Assembly (NCBI RefSeq): GCF_023898315.1
Contig: NC_064619.1
Location: forward strand, 504,776,594-504,840,593
From: Schistocerca nitens
Taxonomy: Eukaryota; Arthropoda; Insecta; Orthoptera; Acrididae
DNA length: 64,000 nt
Direction: 5' to 3'
Below, piece by piece: positions 11,466-22,691 of this stretch. A program made the position numbers and the translations under genes. How positions within the stretch are numbered: position 1 is the stretch's first letter; the number at the start of each line of letters is the position of its first letter. Under the pieces are notes generated by a model. The model was not told the origin of the DNA. It did no database searches and worked only from the letters and a program-made list of their open reading frames with translations.

Positions 11466-12550
11466 AATCACCACCTTGCGGCGTTTACAGCACATATCCG
11501 CCCACGTTTATTACATTTTTGTTGATTTATTTTAACGCACAGTACAGGAACATCTTTTTACGGGATGCTACGAAATAGCTAGGGTCACTTAACGTGTAAA
11601 CGGCCGGGCGACCAAGTGTAGATCGTACTGGAACAGAGAGAGGCAGTGGGGATTCAGTACAACGCCGGGCGCCAAGAAGAGAATATATTATTATTTAATA
11701 TTTACTAGCGTGTGAAGTACAACACCGCATAAATACGGAATTAATTTTCAAAGTTACCACGGAAAGCATATCTGTCCGATCACGTGGTTTATAAGATCGT
11801 GTGCTATTCTCGAGAACTAATGATTAATGACTTAGAATCTTTTTATGAATATTAACGAGAGACTAGCTCTAGAAATCATTTCACTAATTTGCGATTGGAC
11901 AGATGTAGTTGGCATCGTGTCACTTCACGACTCTCATAATATTTAGCATTTAACCTCATCGATTGGCCATGTTGTTATGCGCTGTTTATTGCACATGCGT
12001 TAAAACTTGAGGCCTGCGGAGAAGAAACCGACTGGGGCAACGTCTACGAGACGCGAGGTAAGCAAGTTCACTACAGTTCAGTTCCGAGAAATGTGAGGCG
12101 GACGCACTGGACTTTCATAAAAAATCTGACGTAATATCACTGCGCGGCCCCGTGTACGTATTGTGGCTCACGACATTTCAAACATGCATTCCCCTGTCTG
12201 CTCTGATACTGTTACATCCTCCACCACAGTTATGTCTATCTACTCCTTCCCCCTCTCTGTCTGACCATTTCTTCCTTTCCCCCGTTCTCGCACCACGTTA
12301 TGAACCGCACCTTAATAGGAGGCTACTGGTTGTTACACCTACATATTCGTTTCGAGGTGGTAATATAAGCATCATGATTGGTTGAAATCAGTCTAGGACT
12401 TAGAGTAGTTTTTTATCCGTTACTGGCCTGCACACGCACTTGTCACACATACCTTAAATGCATTTAAAATATTTCACACGTATTTGTATATAAATTTCAC
12501 CTGTATCTCTAGTGGATTTCGCCCAGCAGTTTCGTTTTCGCCACCTCATT
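11466..12550. other. Unassigned sequence
   Basis: No coding signal. The region may be the non-coding body of an RTE-like or other dispersed repeat, since phrases such as GATGAAATCGGTCCAGTGGT downstream (about 13100) and the ACATACATACAT tail after the SINE at about 13350 are typical of RTE 3' ends. This is inference only. Confidence 0.3.
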
Positions 12551-12900
12551 GTTTGTGAGGTCATATCTTCTGAACTATACCTCGTACAATGATATCAATG
12601 TTAGGGAAATTCAGTGACGCATGTGGATGCAGTGTGCGAAATGTATTATGATTAGAGTTCGTAGGAAAGAAGTAATAAATTTGAAGGTCTTGCATGATGT
12701 GGAAATTTTTCAGGCATCTCAGTTTTTATTACGTCATCTCTCCTGAACTGTGTGTCGTACAATGACATAACTCCATAGAAACAGTCAGTGTTTTATGTGA
12801 ATAATGTCTGCAAAGTAGGTCACGAATACAGTAAGTAGTAAAGAAGTAAAAAATTAAAACGTCGTGTTTGATGCGGAAATTTTACAGCATCAACAGCTAG
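12551..12900. repeat. Diverged tandem repeat, period about 173 bp, two units
   Basis: TCATATCTTCTGAACT at 12561 recurs as TCATCTCTCCTGAACT at 12734. Each unit continues with CGTACAATGA, then AGTAATAAATTTGAAGG or AGTAAAAAATTAAAACG, and GATGTGGAAATTTT or GATGCGGAAATTTT. The units have drifted strongly. Confidence 0.65.
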
Positions 12901-13130
12901 AAAAAGTTTCACACATTTATGAAATTATGTGTAAAGTTTGTTGCAAGTCACTAAGTTCTCTCACTCGCAGATATAGGATGAATGAAGTGTGGGTACTCGC
13001 AAGTCGTAGGTTACACTTATTTTCACCTTCACCCCCGGCAGGTGACTGACACCCTTACAGCTATTCTTTTCATACAGAAAGTGATACGTGTACGAGGTCA
13101 GGATGAAATCGGTCCAGTGGTTTAGGAGGA

Positions 13131-13327
13131 TGGTTCAATTGGCTCTGAGCACTATGGGACTTAACATCTGAGGTCATTAGTCCCCTACAACATAGAACTA
13201 CTTAAACCTAACTCACCTAAGGACATCACACACATCCATGCCCGAGTCATGATTCGAACCTGCGGCCGCAGCAGCAGCGCAGCTCCAGACTGAAGCGCCT
13301 AAAACCACTCGGCCACAGCGGCTGGCG
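13131..13327 (-). mobile_element. tRNA-derived SINE (copy 3)
   Basis: Reverse-strand SINE with a perfect 9-bp duplication TTAGGAGGA at 13122-13130 and 13328-13336. The tRNA-like head is more mutated than in other copies, with a GCAGCAGCAGCG replacement. Confidence 0.9.
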
Positions 13328-13336
13328 TTAGGAGGA

Positions 13337-14216
13337 GATATGGTATGCACATACATACATTTTTATAATGTCAAGGGATGCTTGGAGTGAATGAAGTTCG
13401 TAATTTAGGATTTAACAGCTTACAGAGGATTAAAAAATATTTACGTAATAATTCAAGCTATATGAATGTTGAATATGTACGCATATACTGTGTAGGAAAT
13501 AAATAAAAAATCTCCTATCTTAGACACAAGTGTCTTTCAACCAGGTGACTTGGCATGATCAGAAATTTACCAATGACGATAAAAATTAGCCTTATATTCA
13601 TATTAACGACAGTAATTCTATGTAAAGACTTGAAAAACAACTTTCAGACCCTGGTGGCTGAGTAGAAAGTGATATTGACTCCCATGTATTCTAATGAAGA
13701 AGTGAACTCGAGAAAAGTATTCGTATCGTCCACGTGAAAAACAACAACAAAATATTTTGCGTGAATAAGTATTATGTTCCAACCTAACCTACAATTGCAC
13801 AGAAGCTGCTTAGGCAAGTAAGCAATCATCTTAATATAATCGACCACGATATCACTTCCTGTGCCCACTTCGGTCATCACAAGAGAAAACGTCTGTACTA
13901 AACACGTCGCACGTCCTTACAGCAGGTGGCAGTAAAGTGATATGTCAGTTTTCCTTTTGCCCACGAGCCACGCTGGCCTTGCTAACTTGCTCTCCTTGCG
14001 ATTGGCAATACGAGTGTAGACGAACTGAATAAGGCATGCCTTTGCAATTCAAAACTAAAAAATAAATCTACTCTAACAAACAGAAGAGCGACTACATATT
14101 TTCTTTGAGATGTACAAGTGATTATTGATACACGTGTGAAAACAGAGTGAACTGTGTCTACGGCAGACGGTTCTCAAGTTCGCAACGAGCATCTGGACAG
14201 ACGACTTTTTCCCACT
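13337..14216. other. Unassigned sequence
   Basis: ACATACATACAT at about 13350 may be the tail of the repeat that the preceding SINE interrupted. Otherwise nothing is recognised. Confidence 0.3.
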
Positions 14217-14355
14217 GTAACGTCCCCTTAGAAAAATTTATGAATTACTGTGCTGAAAACCTCTTTCAAAATCCTACTTTGGCCAAACCATTTTCATATA
14301 ACTTCTCAATGCATTTTTCCCTATTCTTCATAGTTAGTTTCTTATATAGTCTACC
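14217..14355. repeat. LTR-like terminal repeat, copy 1
   Basis: Begins TGTAACGTCCCC and matches 19161-19297 in the same orientation over about 140 bp with few changes, including GGCCAAACCATTTTCATATA and CTTCATAGTTAGTTTCTTATA. The similarity ends abruptly at both right edges. The TG start suggests an LTR end, but the partner CA end was not found. Confidence 0.55.
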
Positions 14356-14911
14356 CCCTCTTAAGCTAACTTAAATGTACTGAGCTCAGATATATATACT
14401 AAGGGACGAGGCAATGCAGCAACACACAACAAATTAACACAAACAGCAATGACACAAAAAGCAAATTGGCAAAGGAAGCAGCAGTATATCTAAATTAGCA
14501 AAGCAAATGCAACATTACCACTAATATGCGCCAATGTGCAGCAAAAACAAAATAAATCAGTAGTGAAACTGGCTTAACAGAGTAATACAAAGTGAAATTC
14601 AGTAGCACTATGCCTGGCAAACAGCAGCAGCAAATGCTATAACTTATACCGAAATATGACATAGCTCAAGCAGAAAAAAATATTACAGTAAAGATCGGAA
14701 ATGTCTAATAACTATGTCACATCTTAACACTAGAGTGATGCATCACCTTGACTTGCTCTACTAAACAAGTTACCCAGTCACTGACAAAAATTATGTATGC
14801 AATCGCTTTGAAGGGAAATGCCTATTAGTGTTCCCTTTTTTTGAGAAAGTAGATCATAAAATTATTGTTTACTGGATCTGTAGGCATAAAATATCTATAT
14901 TAGTACATATA
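14356..14911. other. A-rich internal region of a probable non-autonomous LTR element
   Basis: A-rich, with repeated CAGCAAA and AACACAAACAGCAA-like words and no open frame. It lies between an LTR-like end and the LINE insertion, so it may be internal sequence of the element that the LINE interrupts. Confidence 0.35.
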
Positions 14912-17900
14912 TTACCATTAACCATGGACTTTGCCGTAGGTGGGGAGGCTTTCGTGCCTCAACGATACAGATAACCGTACCTAGGTGCAACCACAACGGA
15001 GGAGTATCTGTTCAGAGGCCAGACAAAGATGTGGTTCCTGAAGAGAGAAAGCAGCCTTTTCAGTAGTTGCAGGGGCAACAGTCCGGATGATTGATCTGGC
15101 CTTGTAACATTAACCAAAACGGCCTTGCTGTTGTGTTACTGCGAACGGCTGAAAGCAAGGGGAAACTACAGTGGTAATTTTTACCGAGGGCATGCAGCTT
15201 TACTGTATGGTTAAATGATGATGGCGTCCTCTTGGGTAAAATATTCCGGAGGTAAAATAGTCCCCCATTCGGATCTCCGGGCGGGGACTACTCAAGAGGA
15301 CTTCGTTATCAGGAGAAAGAAAACTGGCATTCTACGGATCAGAGCGTGGAATGTCAGATCCCTTAATCGGGCAGGTAGGTTAGTAAATTTAAAAAGGGAA
15401 ATGGATAAGTTAAAGTTAGATATAGTGGAAATTTGTGAAGTTCGGTGGCAGGAGGAACAAGACTTTTGGTCAGGTGAATACAGGGTTATTAATACAAAAT
15501 CAAATAGGGGTAATGCAGGAGTAGGTCTAATAATGAATAAAGAAATAGGATTGCGGGTAAGCTACAGCAAACAGCATAGTGAAAGTATTATAGTGGCCAC
15601 GATACACACGAAGCCCATGCCTACTACATTAGTACAAGTTTATATCCCAACTAGCTCTGCAGATTACGAATAAATAGAAGAAATGTATGATGAGATAAAA
15701 GAAATTATTCAGGTAGTGAAGGGAGACGAAAATTTAATAGTCATGGGTGACTGGAATTCGAGAGTAGGAAAAGGGAGAGAAGGAAACATAGTAGGTGAAT
15801 ATGGATTGGGGGAGGGAAATGAAAGAGAAAGCCGTCTGGTAGAATTTTGCACAGAGCATAACTTAATCAAAGCTAACACCTGGTTCAAGAATCGTAAAAG
15901 AAGGTTGTAGACATGAAAGAATCCTGGAGATACTAAAGGTATCAGATAGATTATATAATGGTAAGACAAAGATTTAGGAACCAGGTTTTAAATTGTAAAA
16001 CATATCCAGGGGTAGATGTGGACTCTGACCACAATTTTGGTCATGAACCGTAGATTAAAACTAAAGAAACTGCAAAAAGTTGGGAATTTAAGGAGATGGG
16101 ACGTGGATAAACTGACAGAACCAGAGGTGGTAGAGACTTTCAGGGAGAGCATCAGGGAACGATTGACAGGAATGGGGGAAAGAAATACAATAGAAGACGA
16201 ATGGGTCGCTCTGAGGGATGAAGTAGTGAAGGCAGCAGAGGATCAGGTAGGTAAAAAGACGTGGGCTAGTATAAATCCTTGGGTAACAGAAGAAATATTG
16301 AATTTAATTGATGAGAGGAGAAAATATAAAAATGCAGTAAATGAAGCAGGCAAAAAGGAATACAAACGTCTCAAAAATGGGATCGACAGGAAGTGCAAAA
16401 ATGGCTAAGCAGGCATGGCTAGAGGACAAATGCAAGGATGTAGAGGCTTATCTCACTAGGGGTAAGATAATACTGCCTACAGGAAAATTAAAGAGACCTT
16501 TGGAAAAAAGAGAGCGACTTGTATGAATATCAAGAGCTCAGATGGAAACCCAGTTCTAAGCAAAGAGGGGAAAGCAGAAAGGTGGAAGGAGTATATAGAG
16601 GGCCTATACAAGGACGATGTTCTTGAGGACAATTTTATGGAAATGGAAGAGGACGTAGATGAAGATGAAATTGGAGATACGATACTGCGTGAAGAGTTTG
16701 ACAGAGCACTGAAACAAGGCCCCAGGAGTAGACAACATTCCATTAGAACTACTGACGGCCTTGGGAGAGCCAGTCCTGACAAAACTCTACCATCTGGCGA
16801 GCAAGATGTATGAGAGAGGCGAAATTCCCTCAGATAATAATTCCAATCCCAAAGAAAGCAGGTGTTGACTGATGTGAATTTTACCGAACTATCAGTTTAA
16901 TAAATCACAGATGCAAAATACTAACGCGAATTATTTACAGACGAATGGAATAACTGGTAGAAGCCGACCTCGGGGAAGATCAATATGGATTCCATAGAAA
17001 TGTTGGAACACGTGAGGCAATACTGACCTTATGACTTATCTTAGAAGGAAGATTAAGGAAAGGCAAACCTACGTTTCTAGAATTTGTAGACTTAGAGAAA
17101 GCTTTTGACATTGTTGACTGGCATACTCTGTTTCAAATTCTGAAGGTGACAAGGGGTAAAATACAGGGAGCGAAAGGCTATTTACAATTTGTACAGAAAC
17201 CAGATAGCAGTCATAAGAGTCGAGGGGCATGAATGGGAAGCAGTGGTTGGGAAGTGAGTGAGACAGGGTTGTAGCCTCTCCCCGATGTTATTCAATCTGT
17301 ATACGGAGCAAGCAGTAAAGGAAACAAAAGAAAAATTTGGAGTAGGTATTAAAATCCAGGGAGAAGAAATAAAAACTTTGAGGTTCGCCGATGACATTGT
17401 AATTCTGTCAGAGGCAGCAAAGGACTTGGAAGAGTAGCTGAACGGAATGGACAGTGTCTTGAAAGGAGGGTATAAGATGAACATCAACAAAAGCAAAACG
17501 AGGATAATGGAATTTAGTCGAATTAAGTCGGGTGATTCTGAGGGAATTAGATTAGGAAATGAGACACTTAAAGTAGTAAAGGAGTTTTGCTATTTGGGGA
17601 GCAAAATAACTGATGATGGTCGAAGTAGAGAGGATATAAAATGTAGACTGGCAATGGCAAGGAAAGCGTTTCTGAAGAAGAGAAATTTGTTAACATCGAG
17701 TATAGATTTAAGTCTCAGGAAGTCGTTTCTGAAAGTATTTGTATGAAGCGTAGCCATGTATGGAAGTGAAACATGGACAGTAAATAGTTTGGACAAGAAG
17801 AGAATAGAAGCTTTTGAAATGTGGTGCTACAGAAGAATGTTGAAAATTAGGTGGGTAGATCACGTAACTTATGAGGAGGTATTGAATAGGATTGGGGAGA

Positions 17901-18134
17901 AGAGAATTTTGTGGCACAAGTTGACTAGAAGAAAGGATCCGTTGGTAGGACATGTAATGAGGCATCAAGGGATCACAAATTTAGCATTGGAGGGCAGTGT
18001 GGAGGGTAAAAATCAGTTCAGCAGATTCAGAAGGATGTAGGTTGCAGATGGTACTAGGAGATGAAGGAGCTTGCACAGGTTTGATTAGCATGGAGAGCTG
18101 CATCATACCAGACTGAAGACCACAACAACAACAT
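14912..18134 (+). mobile_element. LINE family A, near full length
   Basis: This is the most complete family A copy. The 5' UTR starts around CCATGGACTTTGCCGTAGG, with the endonuclease from about 15215, the RT from about 16500 and the C-terminus to about 18040. The 3' end is CCAGACTGAAGACCACAACA, after which the sequence becomes unrelated. The same 3' end appears inverted at 36.28 kb. No clear target-site duplication was found by eye. It has inserted into the LTR-like unit bounded by the 14217 and 19161 repeats. Confidence 0.88.
15215..18040 (+). pseudogene. Endonuclease/reverse transcriptase of LINE family A, broken
   Basis: The protein would nick target DNA and reverse-transcribe the LINE RNA in the nucleus. 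The endonuclease occupies about 15300-16050: RAWNVRSLNRAGRL, EVRWQE, the metal site GDWNSRVGKGREG at about 15747-15785, and VDSDHN near 16012. An in-frame TAA at 15671 and further stops split it. RT blocks follow: ELLTALGEP (frame-shifted) near 16745, FVDLEKAFDIVDWHTLFQIL near 17080-17140, GCSLSPMLFNLY near 17270-17300, then RFADDIVILSEAA near 17380-17415, where FADD is the catalytic site. The C-terminal block FCYLGSKITDDGRSREDIKCRLAMA is at 17585-17660, and GSETWTVNSLDKKRIEAFEMW at about 17760-17822. Several frameshifts and stops make it inactive. Confidence 0.85.
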
Positions 18135-18795
18135 TAAATTTTATTTTAACCAATGCTGCAATGCAACTAGAAACTAGATATTAAGAAAATGAGGAAATAT
18201 ATACAAATCAATGTGTGATTCACAAGTGGTGGTTCACGGACTTGCTATATTGTCCACAAGACTCTTCAATGGTGATTGTGCACCTGCACAGTCGCAGCAG
18301 ATGGCTGCTGGCCATCTCTACAAGAACTGCAGTGGGTGTGCACCTCTGGTGGCCAACCAATACCATAATCTCTAGTAGGACTACAGTGGGTCTGCTCTGT
18401 GATGACCCACCTACCAATATTCTTCAAAACTTTGACTGACTCTGCTGTGGGTTTGTTCTGTTGTGGGCCATTACCTGTCTGTATGTCAAGAGTCAGCACT
18501 GTCTTTCCGTTGGAAGGACAACACTACTTCTCCAAGACTGCATGGAAATCCACTACTTCCGTGTGTATTTTCTTTTACTGCTCAGACTTTGAGAAAAACA
18601 CTGCAATTTTACTGCGATGAATGACCAGGACTGTCTTTATGGACTGTGAGAAAATTTTAGCTTTTGACCAACATTGTATCGATAAGAGTGTGCATTTGAT
18701 ATCTTTGTTATTGTAATTATGAAATTTTTTTTCAAATCTGTATTGGCCACTGCCCAAAACAATTTGTAAAATTTTTTTGGGGAGCATGGGGGCTA
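18135..18795 (+). other. Internal region and polypurine tract of a probable LTR element
   Basis: No open frame of substance. The segment ends in a purine run, GGGGAGCATGGGGG (18780-18793), directly before TATGTAAGTAGGCTG. This is how a polypurine tract meets the start of a 3' LTR. I infer a non-autonomous LTR retrotransposon in the plus orientation. Confidence 0.45.
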
Positions 18796-19160
18796 TGTAA
18801 GTAGGCTGTTTAGGTTTCTTATATTGGTAACGCCACTGCCAAGTAGCGCTCTGTATGAAAATCACTGGCTGTCCTGTGTGCAGTCTGTGGCTGGGTGGCA
18901 TAGTTGGAATTTGCTATTGTGGTATTGGGCAGTTGGCTTTTAACAGCGCATAGTGTTGCGCAGTTGGAGGTGAGCCACTAGCAGTGGTGGATGTGGGGAG
19001 AGAGATGGCGGAGTTTTGAGAGCGGATGATCTGGACGTGTGTCCATTAGAAAGAGTAAAATTGTATTATTGGATATCATGAACTGATACATATATATGAT
19101 GTCTTTTGAACATTATTAAGAATTGTGCAGATGACGGGTAGCCTGGCAGGGTCGCCATAT
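18796..19160 (+). repeat. LTR-like segment (5' part), then a PBS-like site on the other strand
   Basis: Starts TGTAAGTAGGCTGTTTAGG directly after the purine tract. At about 19140-19158 the minus strand reads TGGCGACCCTGCCAGG, which has the look of a tRNA primer-binding site placed right after an LTR ending GGGGACGTTA. Plus-oriented LTR start and minus-oriented LTR end are therefore joined here. Confidence 0.4.
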
Positions 19161-19297
19161 TTAACGTCCCCTTAGAAAAATTTATGAATTACTGTGCTGA
19201 TAAACCTCTTTAAAAATCCTTTTTGGCCAAACCATTTTCATATAACTTCTCAATGCATTCTTTCCCTAGTCTTCATAGTTAGTTTCTTATACCACTA
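19161..19297. repeat. LTR-like terminal repeat, copy 2
   Basis: Direct copy of 14217-14355, starting TTAACGTCCCCTTAG. It differs by small indels and substitutions. Downstream sequence (19298-19528) is unrelated to that after copy 1 and is unassigned. Confidence 0.55.
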
Positions 19298-19530
19298 CCT
19301 GATTTTTATGCCCCAAATACACAAAACTATGGTAAAAACAAAGCATATTTCGGGGGTTGCCGTATTCAGCATTAACTTGGGATACATGAAACACCCATAA
19401 GGGGACCGCGTCTGCTCGTTATCACTGGTGTCGTGCAAATGCACAGTATATGAGTAGCTTGGCCAGAAATAAAAAGTGGTAGCTAGACATGGCATTTTTG
19501 GCTCGGGTCGGGCAAGACATGGGCTATTTA

Positions 19531-20500
19531 CACTGATGCGTCAAAGTACCTGGTATAGGCATGCGTATTCAAACACTGAGACATGGAAAAAGGCAGAATA
19601 AGGTGCTGCGGTCAGCAACCCCTTTATGAGACAACAAGTCTGGCACAGTTGTTAGCTCGGTTACTGCTGCTACAATGGCAGTTGTCAAGTTTTAAGTGAG
19701 TTTGAACGTGGTTTTATAATCGTCGCACGAGCGATGTCGCATTGCATCTCCGAGTTAGCGATGAAGTGAGGCGACCGTTTCACGAGTGTACTGTGAATAC
19801 CAGCACTGCGGTAAAACATCAAAACTCCGATATTGTTGCGGCTGGAAAAATCCTGTAAGAACGGGACCAACGTCGACTGAAGAGAATCGTTCAAAGTGAC
19901 AGAAGTGCAAACTTTCTGCAAATTGATGCAGACTTTAATGCTGTGTCATCAACAAGTGTCAGCGTGCAAACCATTCAACGATACATTATCCATATGGGCT
20001 TCGGGGCCAAAGTGCCGCTCCTGTACTCTTGATGACTGCATCACACAAAGCTTTACGCCTCGCCTCTGACCGTCGACACCGACATTGCACTGTTGATGAC
20101 TGGATACATACTGCCTCGTCGGAAGTGTCTCATTTCAGATTGTATCGAGCGGATGGACATGTATGCGTATGGAGACAACCTCATGAATCCATGGACGCTG
20201 CATGTCAGCAGGAGACTGTTCAAGCTGGTGGAGGCTGTGTAATAGTGTGGGGCGTGTAAAATTGGAGTGATATGGGATTCCTTATACGTCTAGATACGAC
20301 TCTGACATGTGACATATACGTAAGCATCCTGTCTGATCAGCTGCATCCATTCATGTCCATTGTGCATTCCGACGGATTTGGGCAATTCCAGCAACACAAT
20401 GGGACACTCCACAGGTCCAGAATTGCTACCAGCACTATTTCATTCGCGGGGGCTCTGCACGATATTAGGCAGACGTACTTGTTTCTTTGGCTCTTCAGTG
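19531..20500 (+). mobile_element. Tc1-like DNA transposon, internally deleted
   Basis: Flanked by TA at 19529-19530 and 20501-20502. The ends are inverted: CACTGATGCGTCAAAG at the left, and CACTGAAGAGCCAAAG when the right end is read inward. It is shorter than the usual 1.2-1.6 kb because the C-terminal third of the transposase gene is missing. Confidence 0.85.
19690..20450 (+). pseudogene. Tc1-like transposase, truncated and mutated
   Basis: Readable blocks are SEVSHFRLYRADGHVCVWRQP, corresponding to the region after the first catalytic aspartate, with ETVQAGGGCVIVWGV at 20203-20258. IRLDTTLTCDIYVSILSDQLHPFM (shortened here) follows at 20281-20357, then QFQQHNGTLHR, where the second catalytic aspartate (QQDN in active relatives) is H. 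A stop lies after VWGV, and the SPDLNPIEH block with the last catalytic residue is deleted before the right inverted repeat. It is therefore dead. Confidence 0.85.
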
Positions 20501-20689
20501 TATGTTAGCGTAGTTTCCAGGCAGACGTTGACGCAGCGGAAAGAGTAAAGAACCGAATCCGACGGTCATGGGGTTGATTCTCTTTCTGAACACTTATATT
20601 TTCGATTTGTGCGTTACTTACACTGCAAATAAATAGAAATAATGATTTTTTATGTAAATCTCTTAAGGATTCTAAAACAAACTTTACTA

Positions 20690-21065
20690 ACATTCTAAAT
20701 CTTTACTCTTCATTTCTGCATACTTATTTCTCGATATAGTCGCCTGGGGGCGAACACTTTTCTCCCAACTATAGATTCGTTGGTTCACATCAACACTGTA
20801 GAAGGTTTGACTTTGACGGAACCACAATCTCATCATGGCTTGCATCACTTCATCACTATCAAAGCGAAGCTCTCGTAGCTGGATTGGAAACAGACGAAAA
20901 TTAGATGGGGCCCAGTTAGACCTATATGTTCGATGATCGAAGGCAGTGAACCCAAGGCGTCGACTTAGGGAAGATTTCGCAGCGTCCTTGTGTGGTTTGA
21001 AATTGTTGTGATGAAGTTAGGGTGCTCCTCGTGTGGACGAACTCTCTGAAATCGAAACTCGATTA
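20690..21065 (-). pseudogene. Mariner transposase C-terminal remnant
   Basis: On the minus strand the translation approximates APSNFRLFPIQLRELRFDSD, then EVMQAMMRLWFRQSQTFYS and WEKSVRP. This parallels the APSDFHLFGxLKxxLxGxxF and YxxGIxxLxxRWxKCIxxxGDY text of mariner (DD34D) transposases. The third catalytic aspartate position is N here. No ends were found, and the upstream domain is absent or unreadable. Confidence 0.5.
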
Positions 21066-21262
21066 CAGCACATTGGTTATCACTCAGCAACATAGGTACG
21101 TTACTCAACATCGTGTTACGTACTACAATTTGGAGTTCTCTAGCGGCAGCTGACTACAAATATGTATATGTGTAGAATAAAGATGTTGAATGTTAATAAC
21201 ATCGATTTTATTTAAAATGATTTAAGAGTTTTCACATAAAAATGTCAGAGACAGTACTTTTC

Positions 21263-21407
21263 TACCGGCGGAGGTTCGAGTCCTCCCTCAGGCATGGTTG
21301 TGTGTGTTTGTCCTTAGGTTAATTTAGGTTAAGTAGTATGTAAGCTTAGGGACTGATGACCTTAACAGTTAAGTCCCATAAGATTTCACACACATTTGAA
21401 CATTTGA
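21263..21407 (+). mobile_element. SINE variant, 5' truncated
   Basis: It begins inside the tRNA-like head (GGAGGTTCGAGTCCTCC, a B box) and runs through GGGACTGATGACCTTAACAG to CACACATTTGAACATTTGA. The body differs from the main SINE, so it is a sister family. A perfect 12-bp duplication, ACAGTACTTTTC, lies at 21251-21262 and 21408-21419. Confidence 0.9.
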
Positions 21408-21419
21408 ACAGTACTTTTC

Positions 21420-21783
21420 ATCACGGCCTCGTATTTTCTAATATTATCGTAAAAGGCCTGAAAAGGAAATGCTGAGAGTACAGAGACTACCCATTAGAGC
21501 AAAACCCTGTCTGTCCCATTCCATCGGTCATCCCTCTTCTCGTAGTCCTTCTTAGTAACAAGAAACGTAGTCGAACAACCTTTCGATTTTTATTGGCTAG
21601 ATAACATCTCCAGCTTCAGAAGACAGGTAATGACACCCCCCCGAAAGAAACGATGAGGTTTTCATTGCCTCTGTACCTACTCGTTACCTTTTTACATTTC
21701 TCTTTCTTAACTTGATCTTCCTCATTTCCCAGAATTCTTAGCCGATGTAGTCTCCTTACATTTCCTTTTGTCAGACGTCACTG
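21420..21783. other. Unassigned sequence
   Basis: No coding or repeat signal recognised apart from general pyrimidine richness near 21660-21760. Confidence 0.35.
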
Positions 21784-21785
21784 TA

Positions 21786-22606
21786 CTTGGGCGTTTCCGT
21801 AAGAGCGTGCTAGATTTAACGTGACATAGAGGATGCTCCGCTGAATAATTTGAGGTAAAGAACATGGGATCATAGAAACCAGATTAAGGAGGTAACAGGA
21901 ATAAAAACACATTATTATGTACTTCTTTAGTTACATTAGTTTCAGGAAACTGCGAATACTATCAATGGCACAATGAAAGTACCAGTTGTACTCTAGCTTG
22001 CAAAATGTGCTGAAACTGATCGATATCAAACCCAATGCAAGCATGACATCGTCGAACATGATTCTGACAAACATCTCTCTGGTGTTTCGAATCACATCAC
22101 AGGAAACTACAATTCTGGCCACTATTTCAATCTCTGTATCCACTGGGATCTCATACATATGTGACTCTAGATATCCCATTAGGAAATAATCAAGGAGATT
22201 CAGATCAGGTGACCCCACAGGCCGTGGAATAGGACCTGAGAAGGATGCGCGCATCCACACTGAAGTGAGGCGGTGCACCGTCATGTTGTATCCACAGCCT
22301 CTCACGAACAACCAATACTACGTTCTCCAACAACTCAGATAGAACTCTTTGCACGAAACCCAAATGTAGGTGGCCATCCAGACGGCCAGTAAATAAGGAA
22401 TGTACCTATAAGTAAGCAGTAAGCTTGTACGCATGTTAGTTGTAAATGAACTGGAAAACAGTAATGCTAGGCAAAGCAGTAGACAGGTTTACCTTCGTAT
22501 CTCCTGAAGGTGGCTTGCCTGACCCCAGGTTGCCTACCTCAAATTTTTCAGTGGCGTATCCTCTATATCCTATTAAATTTTTGCTCGCTCTTACGGAAAT
22601 TCCCTG
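21786..22606 (-). mobile_element. Mariner-like element with long inverted repeats, internally deleted
   Basis: TA at 21784-21785 and 22607-22608. The ends are inverted for about 85 bp: TTTCCGTAAGAGCGTGCTAG at the left, and TTTCCGTAAGAGCGAGCAAA when the right end is read inward. The right terminus CAGGGAAT resembles that of the 4.5-6.4 kb element. Only the C-terminal end of the transposase remains inside (21931-22260, minus strand): GSPDLNLLDYFLMGYLESHMYEIPVD, with the last catalytic aspartate in SPDLN. The N-terminal two-thirds are gone. Confidence 0.8.
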
Positions 22607-22691
22607 TATGTTGTACACCTATAAGTTATTGTTTATCTGTTGCTATCATTATTGTTATTAATGTCACAATTAATGTCACTATTATTATTAT

